Under the pieces are notes generated by a model. It worked only from the letters and a program-made list of their open reading frames with translations. It searched no databases and was not told where the DNA came from. Shown here one piece after another: positions 1-10,410 of a stretch of 64,000 nt of DNA (within the stretch, counting starts at the first letter, position 1; every line of letters starts with the position of its first letter). The translations under genes and the position numbers were made by a program. This stretch comes from Psychromonas sp. SP041 (GTDB lineage Bacteria; Pseudomonadota; Gammaproteobacteria; Enterobacterales; Psychromonadaceae). The stretch spans positions 19,824 to 83,823 of the forward strand of contig NZ_CBRF02000020.1 in the NCBI RefSeq assembly GCF_000470315.2, read 5' to 3'.

Positions 1-1102
1 TATCCTTACTTTCCCAAAAAACAGCTAATTGATAACAAAAATAAAAGTCTTTTTCCGTTTTAAAGTCATCAAGAGTAATTTTTAGCGGATCTAATTGTTT
101 TTCACGAGTGATAGTTAATAGATTAATACTTCTCCAAGCTAAGAATTCTTTATCATTTCGCCCAGAAAAAAGCATGCTAAACATATTTTTAGTGTTAAAA
201 GGAATATCTACAGAACGAAACTTTTCACCGAAAAAATTTAAAAAATAAGGCTTTGGCAGTGCAGAGTTAGGCACATCGACTAAATATCTCTCAGCATTAC
301 CAGTCAATACAATGTCGGGGGTTAATACTTTAACGATATCTGTAAATATATAAGGGTTTCTAAAGTAAATAACTTCCTCGAAAATCTCACTAAAAATATC
401 CAAAGAGTTTCTAAAAAAGCTATCACCAAACAACACAATTCGTTTTTTAATGATAGCATTACCATTGAAATTAAAATCAATATGACCTGAGTTACCAGCA
501 AGATATTCTGCGAGACTAAACCTTTGAATAACACCTTTGGTATGCCCCTCAAAATATTCAAGGTGTTCCGACATATGCGGTTCTGAGCCATACATCTTCC
601 CTAATCCTCCTTGCCGAGTCATTTGCTTGTATATAGGAACTAACTTCGAGATATCTTCACCTATAGCAACAAGGCCTTGTTTTATTATTTCATATAGACC
701 TTGATCGTTGTGATGTGTATCATCAAAGTAGAAGTGACGAGTTATCGACTCTCCATATATGACAGAAGGCATGAGATGCTCTGATGTGACAATAGAGTTA
801 ATGTCTACACCAATATCTTTAAAAGATTCTTTATATACACAAGGTTTAGCAGGATAAATGATGTGTAAATATTTAAAACCGACCTCATTTGCTAAAGATA
901 AGTTATGCTTAATATTACATTTAAAGTTATTTACACTTTCATCTGGGATTTTTTTATTCCCTAGAAAATAATCAAATTGCTGTTGTGCTACGCCTTTTTG
1001 ACGAAGAAATAAACACCCATTTACTTTTAACACACCATCACGTACTTCAATATCTGGGTGGTCATCTATATCACTTTGAACAGCATTAACTCCATCTGTC
1101 AT
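1..1102 (-). CDS. SGNH/AlgX-AlgJ-like O-acetyltransferase family protein (partial)
   Basis: An open frame of about 367 codons begins at the ATG at 1102-1100 and runs off the left edge without a stop. The protein shows a GDSFF motif near residue 226, which fits a serine nucleophile. A DDTHHND segment lies near residue 127. Asp/His ahead of the Ser is the order seen in the alginate acetyltransferases AlgJ and AlgX. The role inferred is acetylation, or carbohydrate modification, of the polysaccharide made by this locus. It is the last visible gene of a minus-strand run that starts with the capsule exporter genes, about 50 bp after a sulfotransferase. The C-terminus is not visible, and the family call rests on motifs and context only. 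Confidence 0.55.
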   Translation of the reverse strand, partial: MTDGVNAVQSDIDDHPDIEVRDGVLKVNGCLFLRQKGVAQQQFDYFLGNKKIPDESVNNFKCNIKHNLSLANEVGFKYLHIIYPAKPCVYKESFKDIGVDINSIVTSEHLMPSVIYGESITRHFYFDDTHHNDQGLYEIIKQGLVAIGEDISKLVPIYKQMTRQGGLGKMYGSEPHMSEHLEYFEGHTKGVIQRFSLAEYLAGNSGHIDFNFNGNAIIKKRIVLFGDSFFRNSLDIFSEIFEEVIYFRNPYIFTDIVKVLTPDIVLTGNAERYLVDVPNSALPKPYFLNFFGEKFRSVDIPFNTKNMFSMLFSGRNDKEFLAWRSINLLTITREKQLDPLKITLDDFKTEKDFYFCYQLAVFWESKD

Positions 1103-1150
1103 TACACTTTCCTTTATTACATAATCTTATAACCAAGATATTCTCATAAA

Positions 1151-2041
1151 CTATATTTTTATAAAATTTAATTTATCACGACTGCTTTGATATATTTTTT
1201 GGTATTTTTCAAGCTCAACACAATGTTTACCGCGTATAAAGCTTTGCTTAGCAGAATCAAGAGCGGGTTTAGATTTTTTATTCGTTGCCTCTAAGCTTGT
1301 TAATTGTACATTTAGCTCTTTACCTGCTTTTTCACCAAATTCATCATTAATTAACCGTATTGCAGTTAAAGCATTTAAACTAAGAGATGGATTGACATTA
1401 CGTTTATTAATAGAATTTACAATGAACACTTTAGGGGAGATATCTAATACTTTAGCAGCAGATAACAGTAAGCCAAACTCACCAACTAATTCATTCTCAT
1501 ATGAAAAACTGTACGAATCATCAACTACATCATTGATAATTAATATGTTTCTCCAGACTTGTAAGTCGGTAGTAGTTAAGAAGTCAATTAGTGATTTAAC
1601 TTCACCATGATTACGCACTATTTGTGCCCAATGTGACGGGTAATATTTTTCTGGCTGTCTAAAATAAGAAAAAACAACTAAATGAATATTAAGTGATAAA
1701 CAAACATCATTAATAATGTTCCAAATTTCTGGATTGACGATACCTAGTGTCTCATCTGATAAAAAAACTTTATTTTTCCCCAGTGAAAACAAACCTGTCA
1801 GCATTTCAATCAATTTATGTTTAACGTCATGCAGTTGCTTACTTGTTTTATAAATTAACAGCCTAGTTAATAACTGACCATTTATATCTACATTTGAAGA
1901 TGGCTGATAAGTATTTTTATATACACCTGGATATAAAATGCCACACTCATTTAATTCCTTTGAGCTTTTATTAAAAACAGATTGCAAAAAACTACTCCCT
2001 GTTTTTGGTGTACCTGAATGTATAAATAATTTTTTAAGCAT
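1151..2041 (-). CDS. Sulfotransferase-like protein
   Basis: The 296-residue protein opens with KLFIHSGTPKTGSSFLQS, the 5'-phosphosulfate-binding loop of PAPS-dependent sulfotransferases (P-loop-like TPKTGSS). A second conserved stretch is YYPSHWAQIVRN in the middle. These enzymes move a sulfate group from PAPS to a hydroxyl or amine, often on a sugar. It is a clear paralogue of the next gene upstream (2088-2966), sharing the N-terminal loop, SHWAQ and SLSLNALTA.RLIN. Its position in a capsule operon suggests sulfation of the polysaccharide. AGAG lies just before the ATG. The substrate is unknown. Confidence 0.7.
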   Translation of the reverse strand: MLKKLFIHSGTPKTGSSFLQSVFNKSSKELNECGILYPGVYKNTYQPSSNVDINGQLLTRLLIYKTSKQLHDVKHKLIEMLTGLFSLGKNKVFLSDETLGIVNPEIWNIINDVCLSLNIHLVVFSYFRQPEKYYPSHWAQIVRNHGEVKSLIDFLTTTDLQVWRNILIINDVVDDSYSFSYENELVGEFGLLLSAAKVLDISPKVFIVNSINKRNVNPSLSLNALTAIRLINDEFGEKAGKELNVQLTSLEATNKKSKPALDSAKQSFIRGKHCVELEKYQKIYQSSRDKLNFIKI

Positions 2042-2087
2042 TTGATCTCTTTAATCGGTAGTTAACTAAGTTTAAAGCTTCAAAATC

Positions 2088-2966
2088 CTAATTATTCGAT
2101 GAAGCTAAAGCTAATACATCTAATTCACTCTGATATAATTTATCAACGACCGATTCCATATGTTCAGATAAAACTGGCTTGTTCAGTTTATGTTTAGCTA
2201 CCGCATTAGTTAACGTTTTCTCTACCTCATTAATGGCATCATTTTCAAACTCAGCATTTATTAGGCGTAAAGCTGTCAATGCATTTAAAGACAAAGAGGA
2301 ATTTACTTCATCATTATTCAGCGATTCTAACTCTTCACAATTAATATTAATGGTATTAAAAAATGATTTTGAAATACCTTTATTTGTTTTAGCCTCTTGA
2401 TCGTATGAATAAATAGAAACTTTATTATAAAATTTATAGAGGGTGATTAAGTTACTCCAATAAGGAATTTTTTCTTGTTCAACAAATTCGACTAAAGAGC
2501 GAGTTTCTTGGTGTTTTTTTACTAACTGTGCCCAATGAGAAGGTAGATATTTACTTGGTTTTCTATAATAGGCGACGAATGAAAGCTCAATATTTAACAC
2601 TTTACAAACTTCAATTAAGCACTCAAATATAAATAAATTCCCCTGATTAGGTACATTATAAGCAATGAGTGTTTCATCTGAAATTAACACAGTATTTACA
2701 TTAAAGTTGAATAATGAAATAAAATCATTTTTAATTAGATTACATATACTTTCTTTATCTAGTTTATTAAAAAAATATCTTAAAATATGACTAGCATTAA
2801 TTGGAATATTAGCTTTTTTAACAAAACTATTACTTTCAACTCCAGGGTATAAAACCCCCGATGCTAAAAGTTTATCGTAATTTTTTATACAGACTTCTTG
2901 TAAAAAGCTAGTACCCGTTTTAGGTGTACCAATATGGATGATTAATTTTTTTTTCATATCTACCAT
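2088..2966 (-). CDS. Sulfotransferase-like protein, paralogue of the neighbouring gene
   Basis: The protein has 292 residues. The N-terminus has KLIIHIGTPKTGTSFLQ, the PAPS-binding loop of sulfotransferases, followed by SHWAQLVKK and SLSLNALTALRLIN. These match the adjacent downstream gene, so the pair looks like a tandem duplication. The ATG at 2966 is preceded by AAGG at good spacing (6 nt), which favours it over the Met three codons later. The start overlaps the stop of the upstream glycosyltransferase gene by a few bases, so the two are probably translated together. Likely role: sulfation of the capsule glycan, with unknown acceptor position. Confidence 0.7.
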   Translation of the reverse strand: MVDMKKKLIIHIGTPKTGTSFLQEVCIKNYDKLLASGVLYPGVESNSFVKKANIPINASHILRYFFNKLDKESICNLIKNDFISLFNFNVNTVLISDETLIAYNVPNQGNLFIFECLIEVCKVLNIELSFVAYYRKPSKYLPSHWAQLVKKHQETRSLVEFVEQEKIPYWSNLITLYKFYNKVSIYSYDQEAKTNKGISKSFFNTININCEELESLNNDEVNSSLSLNALTALRLINAEFENDAINEVEKTLTNAVAKHKLNKPVLSEHMESVVDKLYQSELDVLALASSNN

Positions 2967-5900
2967 TTTGTACCTTCTGTATATACAGTTTGTAGTTGAT
3001 AACCACTTTGTGACACCACATGCGACACTAAACGTTCAGACGCATGCATATAAGAGCCATCGTAAGGCAATGGTTCTTTTTGCAGATAAGATTCCAGATC
3101 AAGTTCAAATAAGGGAGCTAACGCTTGCGGTTTAGCCCAGAACATAGTGCCTAATGGGAACAGTGTCGCGGTGGCTAAATGCTCAATGTTCATTGCATCA
3201 CATAGAGTGTCAGAAAACGTTTTATTTTTGCCAAAGTCTACATTATGACAATCTTCAGCAAATACAAGCCCAATGTTGTCATCTTCAAAAGGTTTAAAAA
3301 TATCATTAATAGTTTCTTTTGAACCAATTAGGTTAGTTAATAGGTACTCTCGCCACCTGTCGCCTGTACCTTGGTCTACATCATTCGATTTTTTACTGTG
3401 AAAATGACCAACAATATCATAGCCTTGCTTGTACACTTTATTTCTTAAAGAGATAAAGAATGGGGCAACATCACGACCAATATTTTCAACTTCAATCACT
3501 TCAACTTTATTTGCACCGATGTTTGAAAAAGCCGCTTGCACTTTATCTTCTATATCTGATTCACAAACAGTGACGAACAAATCAAAACCACTTGGTAAGC
3601 AAGAGAAGTATGTAGCAAAATGTTCCGCAAGGTCAAAATAGTAAAGGTGAAGGTGAACCGCTATTTTTTTGGTAGAAACACTTTGACAGTCACCATTTAC
3701 TAATAAACAATTATGTGTAGCCACAGGGTTATTTGACTTAATTTGTTCATAAAGTGGCACTGTGTAAATACTTTCTGGTTTGTTATCTTCAAACCATTTC
3801 CCTACCGAAAACCCTGGCATTGGTGACGTAGAATGAATCCCTTTTAGAGATGTTTTTACGTAGTACTCAATAGCGGAGTTATCATCACCTTTATTATAAA
3901 AACTGAGATTAAACAGGCCTGATTCAGCAATCGCTTTTACTATTTCATTGCGTTTTTTTATTTCAGCTTTACTTTCTTCGATAATTGAAATTAGGCTTTT
4001 AACATATTTATTAAAATCTAGTTTATTTTTAACTAATCGACGATTAACATTTGGATTTTGCTTTTTAGCACCTAAAAATCCTATTGCTTTTTTTGCCATT
4101 TCGGTGGTATCTAAAAAAGGGACAACTGCACTATTTGATTTATTCTCTAAGAGAAATTCAGCACACCCTGTTGTACGGTCAAAACAGACAACGGGTAGAT
4201 CCGCTTGTAACGCATCGATAACGACGTTAGGAAACGGGTCTAGTCGGGATGTTAATAAGTAAACATCTGCTAAATCGAGAATATCATCTAAGCTTTTTTG
4301 GTGGTTTAAAAAATAAAAGTCGCCCTCTAAGCCAAATTCTTGTAACTGACTTTGTAGCCAGACTGAACAACCAATATCATGCTCGGGATCATAACCACCA
4401 CCAACCCAGATAAACTTACAGCTTTTCGAATAGTGTTTTTTAATTTTTGCTGCCGCATCAACAAATAAGTCAACCCCTTTACGGGTTTGAACATAGCCCG
4501 CTCCGACAATCACTTTATCTGTTTTGCTGATGTTAAATTTCGCTCTTAGCTGCTCTACAGATAAATTAACACCATTATTTTGTGGTAAAAAAGGCAATTT
4601 ACCCTGCGGTAATACAACCATATTATTTGGTTTGTTTTTAATACCAAAGTAGTCTTTCATTTCTTTATAGGCAGATTCAGCGATAATTCTTGCAGGAACA
4701 ATGACTTTATCTGAATTAATCACAGTATTCGTTATTTTGCCCCTTGGTCGTGTATATTCACTGAATTCATGGAGTAAACTTATGACTGGAATATTTAAGT
4801 CTGATGCACTTTCAAGTACTGAGTAGGTTTCGACAGAGTTACAGATAATTGAATCAAGTTTAAATTGTTCATGTAGCCATTCTAATAATATTTTTATGGT
4901 GGCTTCTTTGTTGCGTAAATGAGTCAATGTAAAAACGGAGTTATCTACAAAATCGTCTTGTAAAGTTGATTCATGCAAAACAATATGGATAACATTATAT
5001 TCTTCACATATAGACAAGCCTAGGTTTAGGCCAACTAAAGGTGCACCTGTTGCTGATGATTCATGGCATGCAATAACGATAGTAGGCAATAGAGGATTAT
5101 ATTCTTTTTTCCCGCCAATATAATGCGTATTAATCAACCCTTGAAAGCTTCCTAAGCGCCCTTCTTGTTTCCCATTGGTGAAGTAATGCAAGAGCAAATC
5201 GACACCATGCAATGTGATATCAGGATACGTTTTATTATAAAACTCGGTCGACAAATCATCACCAACAATAAAGTCTTGTACGTCTTTATGTTGAATATAA
5301 AAATCAATCGGATCTTCTGAATCGAGTATATGATTATCTGAAGAAAATTGTGCCCAATCGATGTCCAACGAGCTCAACTGGCGATACAAAAGGCTCTTTT
5401 CTTGAGCGTCTTCATTTGAAGGTGCTAATTTACTTTCAACCATTTCTGTATGTTGTTCTGGCGTTTCAATATCAACGCTTTGCTCTACTGCTTCGATATC
5501 TGAGGTAAATGGTACCAATATCTCATTATCAGCATTTTGATCATGTATATCGATATAAAAATCTTTATCTGACGCCTCCATTTGAAAGTCTAATTCCGAC
5601 GACTCTATTTGAGATGTTAACTCTTCCAAATGATCATTCTTTATAGGAGCTTCATGACCTTGGCGTCCTTCAGCTTTCCCCCAAAGGTAGTAATGAAGAA
5701 TAGGATCTAGGTTGTTTTCAACAACACCAGGATAAGCTTTTTTATAATATGAGGTTGAAAATTGATCTTCTATAACAAACTCTGTTGAATATTTATTTTG
5801 AATATAGAAGTTAATCGGGTCTTCATTTTCAGGAATATTATTTTCACTTGCAAATAAACGCCAATCGATCGCGAGTAGTTTTAGTTGTTCACTTAACTCT

Positions 5901-6373
5901 ATTTTTTCATCACTATTTTTTATGGCATTTTTTTTATTAGCAGTGACAACATCGGATAAAAAATTTCTTATTTTATCGCTCATTGGTGAAATAGCTTGTT
6001 GAGAAAATAATTTAATATCGGTAATTAAATAGCTTTCAAATGCGTCAATTGAATACTTTATGTTTTTATTCGTTAATTCTAAATTAAAAATATCCTCTTC
6101 ATGATATTCAACTTTAATCGTAAAACCATAACAAGCAGGAAAAAGATAAGGGAGGAACTCTTTTTCTAAATCACCTCTTCTGAATGTTATTAAATCAAAA
6201 TCACAGTCTTGGCCATTAATAGCTACCCCATAATCTTTTTGTGGTTCAATGACTAAAGAATCTATATTTTTATCACGAAACCAACCCGATATAACTATAT
6301 ATTCGCTTTCATGGTATACATAATCTATATGTAATGACGATTTTTCTTTTAATTCAGAATTTATTTTTATCAT
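2960..6373 (-). CDS. Large multidomain glycosyltransferase (GT4 plus rhamnan-synthesis RgpF-like domain)
   Basis: This 1137-residue protein has several parts. Residues about 1-120 show no family I recognise. Two related segments at about 164-239 and 331-408 each have the pattern DW..F...N....EDPI.FYIQ...F, then YP, LHY, GK.EGR.G. They are separated by an acidic linker. A GT4-type transferase follows at about 430-800 with GAGYVQTRKGVDLF and SRLDPFPNVVIDAL. The C-terminal part, from about 905, has HLHLYYFDLAEHFATYFSCL and ENIGRDVAPFF, typical of the RgpF rhamnan-synthesis family. Co-location with rmlABCD suggests that it adds rhamnose or other sugars to a capsule polymer. It starts 2 nt after the upstream epimerase gene. 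Donor and linkage are not known. Confidence 0.75.
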   Translation of the reverse strand: MIKINSELKEKSSLHIDYVYHESEYIVISGWFRDKNIDSLVIEPQKDYGVAINGQDCDFDLITFRRGDLEKEFLPYLFPACYGFTIKVEYHEEDIFNLELTNKNIKYSIDAFESYLITDIKLFSQQAISPMSDKIRNFLSDVVTANKKNAIKNSDEKIELSEQLKLLAIDWRLFASENNIPENEDPINFYIQNKYSTEFVIEDQFSTSYYKKAYPGVVENNLDPILHYYLWGKAEGRQGHEAPIKNDHLEELTSQIESSELDFQMEASDKDFYIDIHDQNADNEILVPFTSDIEAVEQSVDIETPEQHTEMVESKLAPSNEDAQEKSLLYRQLSSLDIDWAQFSSDNHILDSEDPIDFYIQHKDVQDFIVGDDLSTEFYNKTYPDITLHGVDLLLHYFTNGKQEGRLGSFQGLINTHYIGGKKEYNPLLPTIVIACHESSATGAPLVGLNLGLSICEEYNVIHIVLHESTLQDDFVDNSVFTLTHLRNKEATIKILLEWLHEQFKLDSIICNSVETYSVLESASDLNIPVISLLHEFSEYTRPRGKITNTVINSDKVIVPARIIAESAYKEMKDYFGIKNKPNNMVVLPQGKLPFLPQNNGVNLSVEQLRAKFNISKTDKVIVGAGYVQTRKGVDLFVDAAAKIKKHYSKSCKFIWVGGGYDPEHDIGCSVWLQSQLQEFGLEGDFYFLNHQKSLDDILDLADVYLLTSRLDPFPNVVIDALQADLPVVCFDRTTGCAEFLLENKSNSAVVPFLDTTEMAKKAIGFLGAKKQNPNVNRRLVKNKLDFNKYVKSLISIIEESKAEIKKRNEIVKAIAESGLFNLSFYNKGDDNSAIEYYVKTSLKGIHSTSPMPGFSVGKWFEDNKPESIYTVPLYEQIKSNNPVATHNCLLVNGDCQSVSTKKIAVHLHLYYFDLAEHFATYFSCLPSGFDLFVTVCESDIEDKVQAAFSNIGANKVEVIEVENIGRDVAPFFISLRNKVYKQGYDIVGHFHSKKSNDVDQGTGDRWREYLLTNLIGSKETINDIFKPFEDDNIGLVFAEDCHNVDFGKNKTFSDTLCDAMNIEHLATATLFPLGTMFWAKPQALAPLFELDLESYLQKEPLPYDGSYMHASERLVSHVVSQSGYQLQTVYTEGTKW

Positions 6374-6375
6374 AG

Positions 6376-7278
6376 TTAACCAATTTTCTCATTTAAAGCT
6401 ATATCTATATATTGATAAACATCCATAGAGTTACGCTTTGCTCTATATTGATATAGTTTATCAACACATATTTTATTCACTAACACATCATAGTCAGGTT
6501 TATTCGATTCTCTTGTAATGAAATGTTCGCCTTTCATTTTTTTAATAATATAGTCAGTAATTGACTTTAATGAATGACTTTCACCACTTCCAAGATTAAA
6601 AAGACCCGTCGCATTGACTTTAATTAATTCTACAATTGAAAAGGCCATATCTTCAGCGTAGATGAAATCTCGAACTGGATTGCAGTCTTCATAAAAAGAG
6701 AATTTATTACCTGAAAGTACTGAGTTAATTAAAACATCGATAAAACCATGCGTCGTTTTCTTCTTATTCCCATAAGGGTTTGAAACTCTTAAGCATAGGT
6801 AATCACAATCGTTAATTTGACAATGCTTCTCTAAATAGAGTTCCTCAATAACCTTTGCCTTTCCATACCATGAAATAGGATTAACTGTGCTTTTTTCAGT
6901 GTGCCTAATATCATTTTGTTCTCCATACACTGTTCCTGCAGAAGATATATGAATTAACTTAGCAACCTTACCAAGCTTTAATGACTCACTTAAACTGATC
7001 GCATTTTGCCATAAATTATTAAGTGTATCAGTGGGATTTTCTTCATAGTCCTTGGGCTTTGCAGAGCCTAAGGCATTAATCACAATAGATGAACATCGAA
7101 AAACATCCAAAAGAGCATCTTTATCCGTTAAATCAACCTTTTTAATTCTTGGGTCTTCACTTTCATCTCTTGAAATTCCAACCCAATCAATTTTTCTATC
7201 ATCTAGTTCTTTAGCTATTGCACTTCCTAAAAAGCCAGTCGCTCCTAGCAAACAAATCGAGGTGGTTTTTTCTTTCAT
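6376..7278 (-). CDS. NAD-dependent epimerase/dehydratase (extended SDR)
   Basis: A Rossmann nucleotide-binding motif, CLLGATGFLGSAIAKEL, lies at the N-terminus and a catalytic-type S..GTVYGE...SWYGKAK pattern follows. The family acts on nucleotide-activated sugars. The start is taken at the ATG at 7278, not a further upstream Met inside rmlB. It overlaps the rmlB stop as TAATG and has AGGA about 9 nt before it. The protein would then have about 300 residues. It lies between rmlB and the large glycosyltransferase gene, so it probably makes a further sugar donor for the polymer. The exact reaction (4-epimerase, reductase or dehydratase) cannot be read from the sequence. Confidence 0.75.
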   Translation of the reverse strand: MKEKTTSICLLGATGFLGSAIAKELDDRKIDWVGISRDESEDPRIKKVDLTDKDALLDVFRCSSIVINALGSAKPKDYEENPTDTLNNLWQNAISLSESLKLGKVAKLIHISSAGTVYGEQNDIRHTEKSTVNPISWYGKAKVIEELYLEKHCQINDCDYLCLRVSNPYGNKKKTTHGFIDVLINSVLSGNKFSFYEDCNPVRDFIYAEDMAFSIVELIKVNATGLFNLGSGESHSLKSITDYIIKKMKGEHFITRESNKPDYDVLVNKICVDKLYQYRAKRNSMDVYQYIDIALNEKIG

Positions 7279-8351
7279 TATAAAAGTTCCTTCCACCAAT
7301 CTTCGCTGCCAAGATACCATTCAATTGTTTTACGAATACCCGTTTCAAATGACTCTGCTGGTTTGTAGCCTAATTCATTATTTGTTTTAGTTGCATCAAT
7401 CGCGTAACGCCAATCATGCCCAGCACGATCTTCTACAAAAGTAATGAGATCTTCTGCTTTGTTATCTAACGCAGCTTTAGCTAATGGATAGTCAGCTGCT
7501 AGTTTTGAATTTTTATTAAACTGCTCATTTAAAAGCTTACAAACTAATTTAACAATATCGATATTTGCCCACTCATTGTGACCGCCAATATTATAGTTCT
7601 CACCTAGGCGTCCTTTGTTTAATACAAGTTCAATGCCACGCGCATGATCCTCAACATATAACCAATCACGAATTTGTTGCCCATCGCCATACACAGGTAA
7701 AGGTTTATCAAACAAAATATTAGTAATAATCAACGGGATCAATTTTTCAGGGAAATGATATGGACCATAGTTATTTGAACAATTCGACGTTGTTACTTCT
7801 AAACCATACGTATGGTGATAAGCACGTACTAGATGATCAGAGGCAGCTTTAGACGCTGAATAAGGGGAATTTGGAGCATAAGCTGTTTCTTCAGTGAAAG
7901 CTGGATCGTTTGGTCCTAGTTCACCGTAAACTTCGTCTGTTGAGACATGGTGGAAGCGATGTTTAAGCGGTGCTTGACCATTTGCTTTCGGCTCATCAAT
8001 CCACACTTTTTTAGCGGCTTTAAGTAAGCTGTAAGTACCAATAATATTAGTTTCAATAAACGCATCTGGACCAGTGATTGAACGGTCAACATGTGATTCA
8101 GCAGCAAAGTGCACTAATGTATCAATGCTATGCTCTTTTAATAACGTTTCTACTAAAGCAGTATCGCAAATATCACCCTGTGCAAATACAAAATTTGGGT
8201 TATTTTCAACTGATGCTAAACTTTTACGATTACCTGCGTAGGTTAATGCATCTAATACCACGACTTTATCTTGAGGATTGTTTGCAAGCCAATATAAAAC
8301 GTAGTTTGCACCAATAAAACCTGCACCACCTGTTACTAATAAATTTCTCAT
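7278..8351 (-). CDS. rmlB: dTDP-glucose 4,6-dehydratase
   Basis: The 357-residue protein has [15 protein letters not shown] at the N-terminus (NAD binding), [22 protein letters not shown] and the catalytic [15 protein letters not shown]. This is the standard RmlB set at normal family length. It converts dTDP-glucose to dTDP-4-keto-6-deoxyglucose, the second step of dTDP-L-rhamnose synthesis in the cytoplasm. rmlA, rmlC and rmlD are all on the same strand nearby. The 180 bp between it and rmlD upstream is AT-rich and has no gene. Confidence 0.95.
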   Translation of the reverse strand: MRNLLVTGGAGFIGANYVLYWLANNPQDKVVVLDALTYAGNRKSLASVENNPNFVFAQGDICDTALVETLLKEHSIDTLVHFAAESHVDRSITGPDAFIETNIIGTYSLLKAAKKVWIDEPKANGQAPLKHRFHHVSTDEVYGELGPNDPAFTEETAYAPNSPYSASKAASDHLVRAYHHTYGLEVTTSNCSNNYGPYHFPEKLIPLIITNILFDKPLPVYGDGQQIRDWLYVEDHARGIELVLNKGRLGENYNIGGHNEWANIDIVKLVCKLLNEQFNKNSKLAADYPLAKAALDNKAEDLITFVEDRAGHDWRYAIDATKTNNELGYKPAESFETGIRKTIEWYLGSEDWWKELL

Positions 8352-8532
8352 GTCGTTATTCCATCTTTTTGGGTTAATATTTGTAACGTTGTCAGGTTCT
8401 AACTTTTTAGTATCACAACGTTTAATTAAATTGAGCAGAATTCCTTATCTAAGGTTTATTAACTGCTGTTTTTTACAATTTAAGGTTTCAATTTACCTTA
8501 TTGTTAACTTATTTAGATAAATCTTTTAATCT

Positions 8533-9423
8533 TCAATTTGCTTTTAATTCATCCATCATAGTCGACAACTGTTGGCGCCAATGAACTGTTTCTACACCAC
8601 TTTCTTGTTCAGCTGACTGTTTATCTATCACGCTAAAGCTTGGACGTTGCGCTGGTGTAGGGTAAGCACTTGCTGGTATTGGACGCACTGGAATGGTTTT
8701 ATCAAGCATGCCTTTTTCCACCGCTAGTTCTTGAATGGCTACGGCAAAGTCATACCATGAACAAACACCTGCATCTGTCCAATGTAAAATCTTAGCGGCA
8801 TCTAATGTTGATTCAGTGTTTTGGTTTTTTTCCACTAATGCCCAAATCATGGTCGCTAACCCTTTTGCCCACGTCGGCGTGCCAACTTGATCGTAAACAA
8901 TACCTAATTGCTCTTTTTCAGCCATTAAACGCAACATTGTTTTGACAAAATTATTACCATTGACAGAATATACCCAAGCGGTACGAATAATGATCGCTTG
9001 GTTACCTAAAATAGCATTCACTTTACTATCACCAGCAAGCTTTGAAGCGCCATAAACATTGATAGGATTAACTTGATCATTTGTTTGATAGGGAGTTGTT
9101 TTAGTACCGTCAAAAACAAAATCCGTTGAGACATGAATTAATTTTGCTGATATCTTTTTACAAGCCAACGCGAGATATTCACTGCCTAGATCATTAACCG
9201 CATAGGCAGTTTCTGTGTCGGTTTCAGCTTTATCCACTGCAGTATAAGCAGCTGCGTTGATGACGATGTTTGGCTGAAATTGTTCAATCGTATGATTAAC
9301 TTGATCTACGTCGGTAATATCTAAATCTTGTGCAGAGCAACTGAGTAGTTGTACGTTTTTAGGCGCTAGCTGTTCTAACTCCCAAGCTAACTGCCCGCCT
9401 TTCCCTGTAATTAATACTTTCAT
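8533..9423 (-). CDS. rmlD: dTDP-4-dehydrorhamnose reductase
   Basis: The protein starts MKVLITGKGGQLAWEL and carries NAAAYTAVDKAE, STDFVFDG and YGASKLAGD, all typical of RmlD. It catalyses the last step of dTDP-L-rhamnose formation, an NAD(P)H-dependent reduction. I place the start at 9423, because AAGG lies five bases before that ATG and the Rossmann strand then begins at residue 2. An in-frame Met at 9444 would add seven residues not typical of the family. It follows the GT2 gene by about 30 bp in the same operon. Confidence 0.93.
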   Translation of the reverse strand: MKVLITGKGGQLAWELEQLAPKNVQLLSCSAQDLDITDVDQVNHTIEQFQPNIVINAAAYTAVDKAETDTETAYAVNDLGSEYLALACKKISAKLIHVSTDFVFDGTKTTPYQTNDQVNPINVYGASKLAGDSKVNAILGNQAIIIRTAWVYSVNGNNFVKTMLRLMAEKEQLGIVYDQVGTPTWAKGLATMIWALVEKNQNTESTLDAAKILHWTDAGVCSWYDFAVAIQELAVEKGMLDKTIPVRPIPASAYPTPAQRPSFSVIDKQSAEQESGVETVHWRQQLSTMMDELKAN

Positions 9424-9453
9424 AACAACCTTACTCATTTTCATTGTGTGTTT

Positions 9454-10410
9454 TTAATGCCGTTGACGTTTACTTGTTAAAAGTGATATCAAGAGCGCAA
9501 GTCTACCTAAAAAATGAGATCGAGTCACATTCCCTTTACAAAAAAAAGATATTTTTTTGTAAATCGGTAGATAATTCAGACTGCTTAATGCACTAATTGT
9601 TGCATCAGGTATCATTTTATTTTTTTGTTCGAAGGCTTTAAAAGCGATCGCTTGATTTATAATCGCTTGTTGGCTTTTTTTAAAAGCTTTTAAATGTTTA
9701 AAAAATTGAAAACATAAAGAAAACAAACCTCTTTTTTTCGCTCCAATTACATTTGATTGATGCTGACGATATTGAATTAATGCTTGATCAATAAACACAA
9801 TTTCACCACAACGATGTGCAACCAACGCTAACCACCAATCATGCATATACGCCTTTTCTGGCATAGGTAACGCTTTATCAATTAATGCACGGTTAAATAA
9901 CATGGTACAACCTGAAATAACGTTCTGTTGGCATAGTTGATTAAACTTTAAATACCACTCTTTATTTATGTTTTTTAGTTTGAAATAGCTGCTGCAGATC
10001 GGTTGTAAATTTTCATCTACGATTTGTTTATCGCTAAAAATTAATAAGGGTGTTTGTGGAGGAGAAGTGCTTTCAGCTTGCTTTAGGTGTTGCATAGAGA
10101 GTTCTATTTTATGAGGCAACCAAATATCATCTTGGTCACATAGCATAACGTAATCTGCTTTGCTCTTAGTTAATCCAAAGGCAAAGTTATCTTTAGGTCC
10201 TTTTTTTCCACTATTATTTTCAATCCAGAATATTCTGTTATCTTGTTCGGCTAATGTCGCGACTATATTTTGAGTGTTATCCGTTGAACCATCATCTATG
10301 ACAATGATATTATGAACCCATTTATGATAGCCGATATTGTTTCGTATTGACCTTATTTGTTCCGCCAAAAAGGCTTGACCATTGTAGGTCGCTAATACAA
10401 TATCAATCAT
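9454..10410 (-). CDS. GT2-family glycosyltransferase
   Basis: The 318-residue protein begins MIDIVLATYNGQAFLAEQI, then VIDDGSTDNTQNIV and ADYVMLCDQDDIWLPHK. These are the nucleotide- and metal-binding motifs of a GT-A family 2 transferase (DDG, DQDD). The form resembles rhamnosyltransferases of O-antigen loci. The ATG overlaps the stop of the preceding gene as ATGA, a sign of translational coupling. The C-terminal third is basic and may contact the membrane. Together with rmlABCD it suggests transfer of L-rhamnose, but the donor is inferred. Confidence 0.8.
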   Translation of the reverse strand: MIDIVLATYNGQAFLAEQIRSIRNNIGYHKWVHNIIVIDDGSTDNTQNIVATLAEQDNRIFWIENNSGKKGPKDNFAFGLTKSKADYVMLCDQDDIWLPHKIELSMQHLKQAESTSPPQTPLLIFSDKQIVDENLQPICSSYFKLKNINKEWYLKFNQLCQQNVISGCTMLFNRALIDKALPMPEKAYMHDWWLALVAHRCGEIVFIDQALIQYRQHQSNVIGAKKRGLFSLCFQFFKHLKAFKKSQQAIINQAIAFKAFEQKNKMIPDATISALSSLNYLPIYKKISFFCKGNVTRSHFLGRLALLISLLTSKRQRH

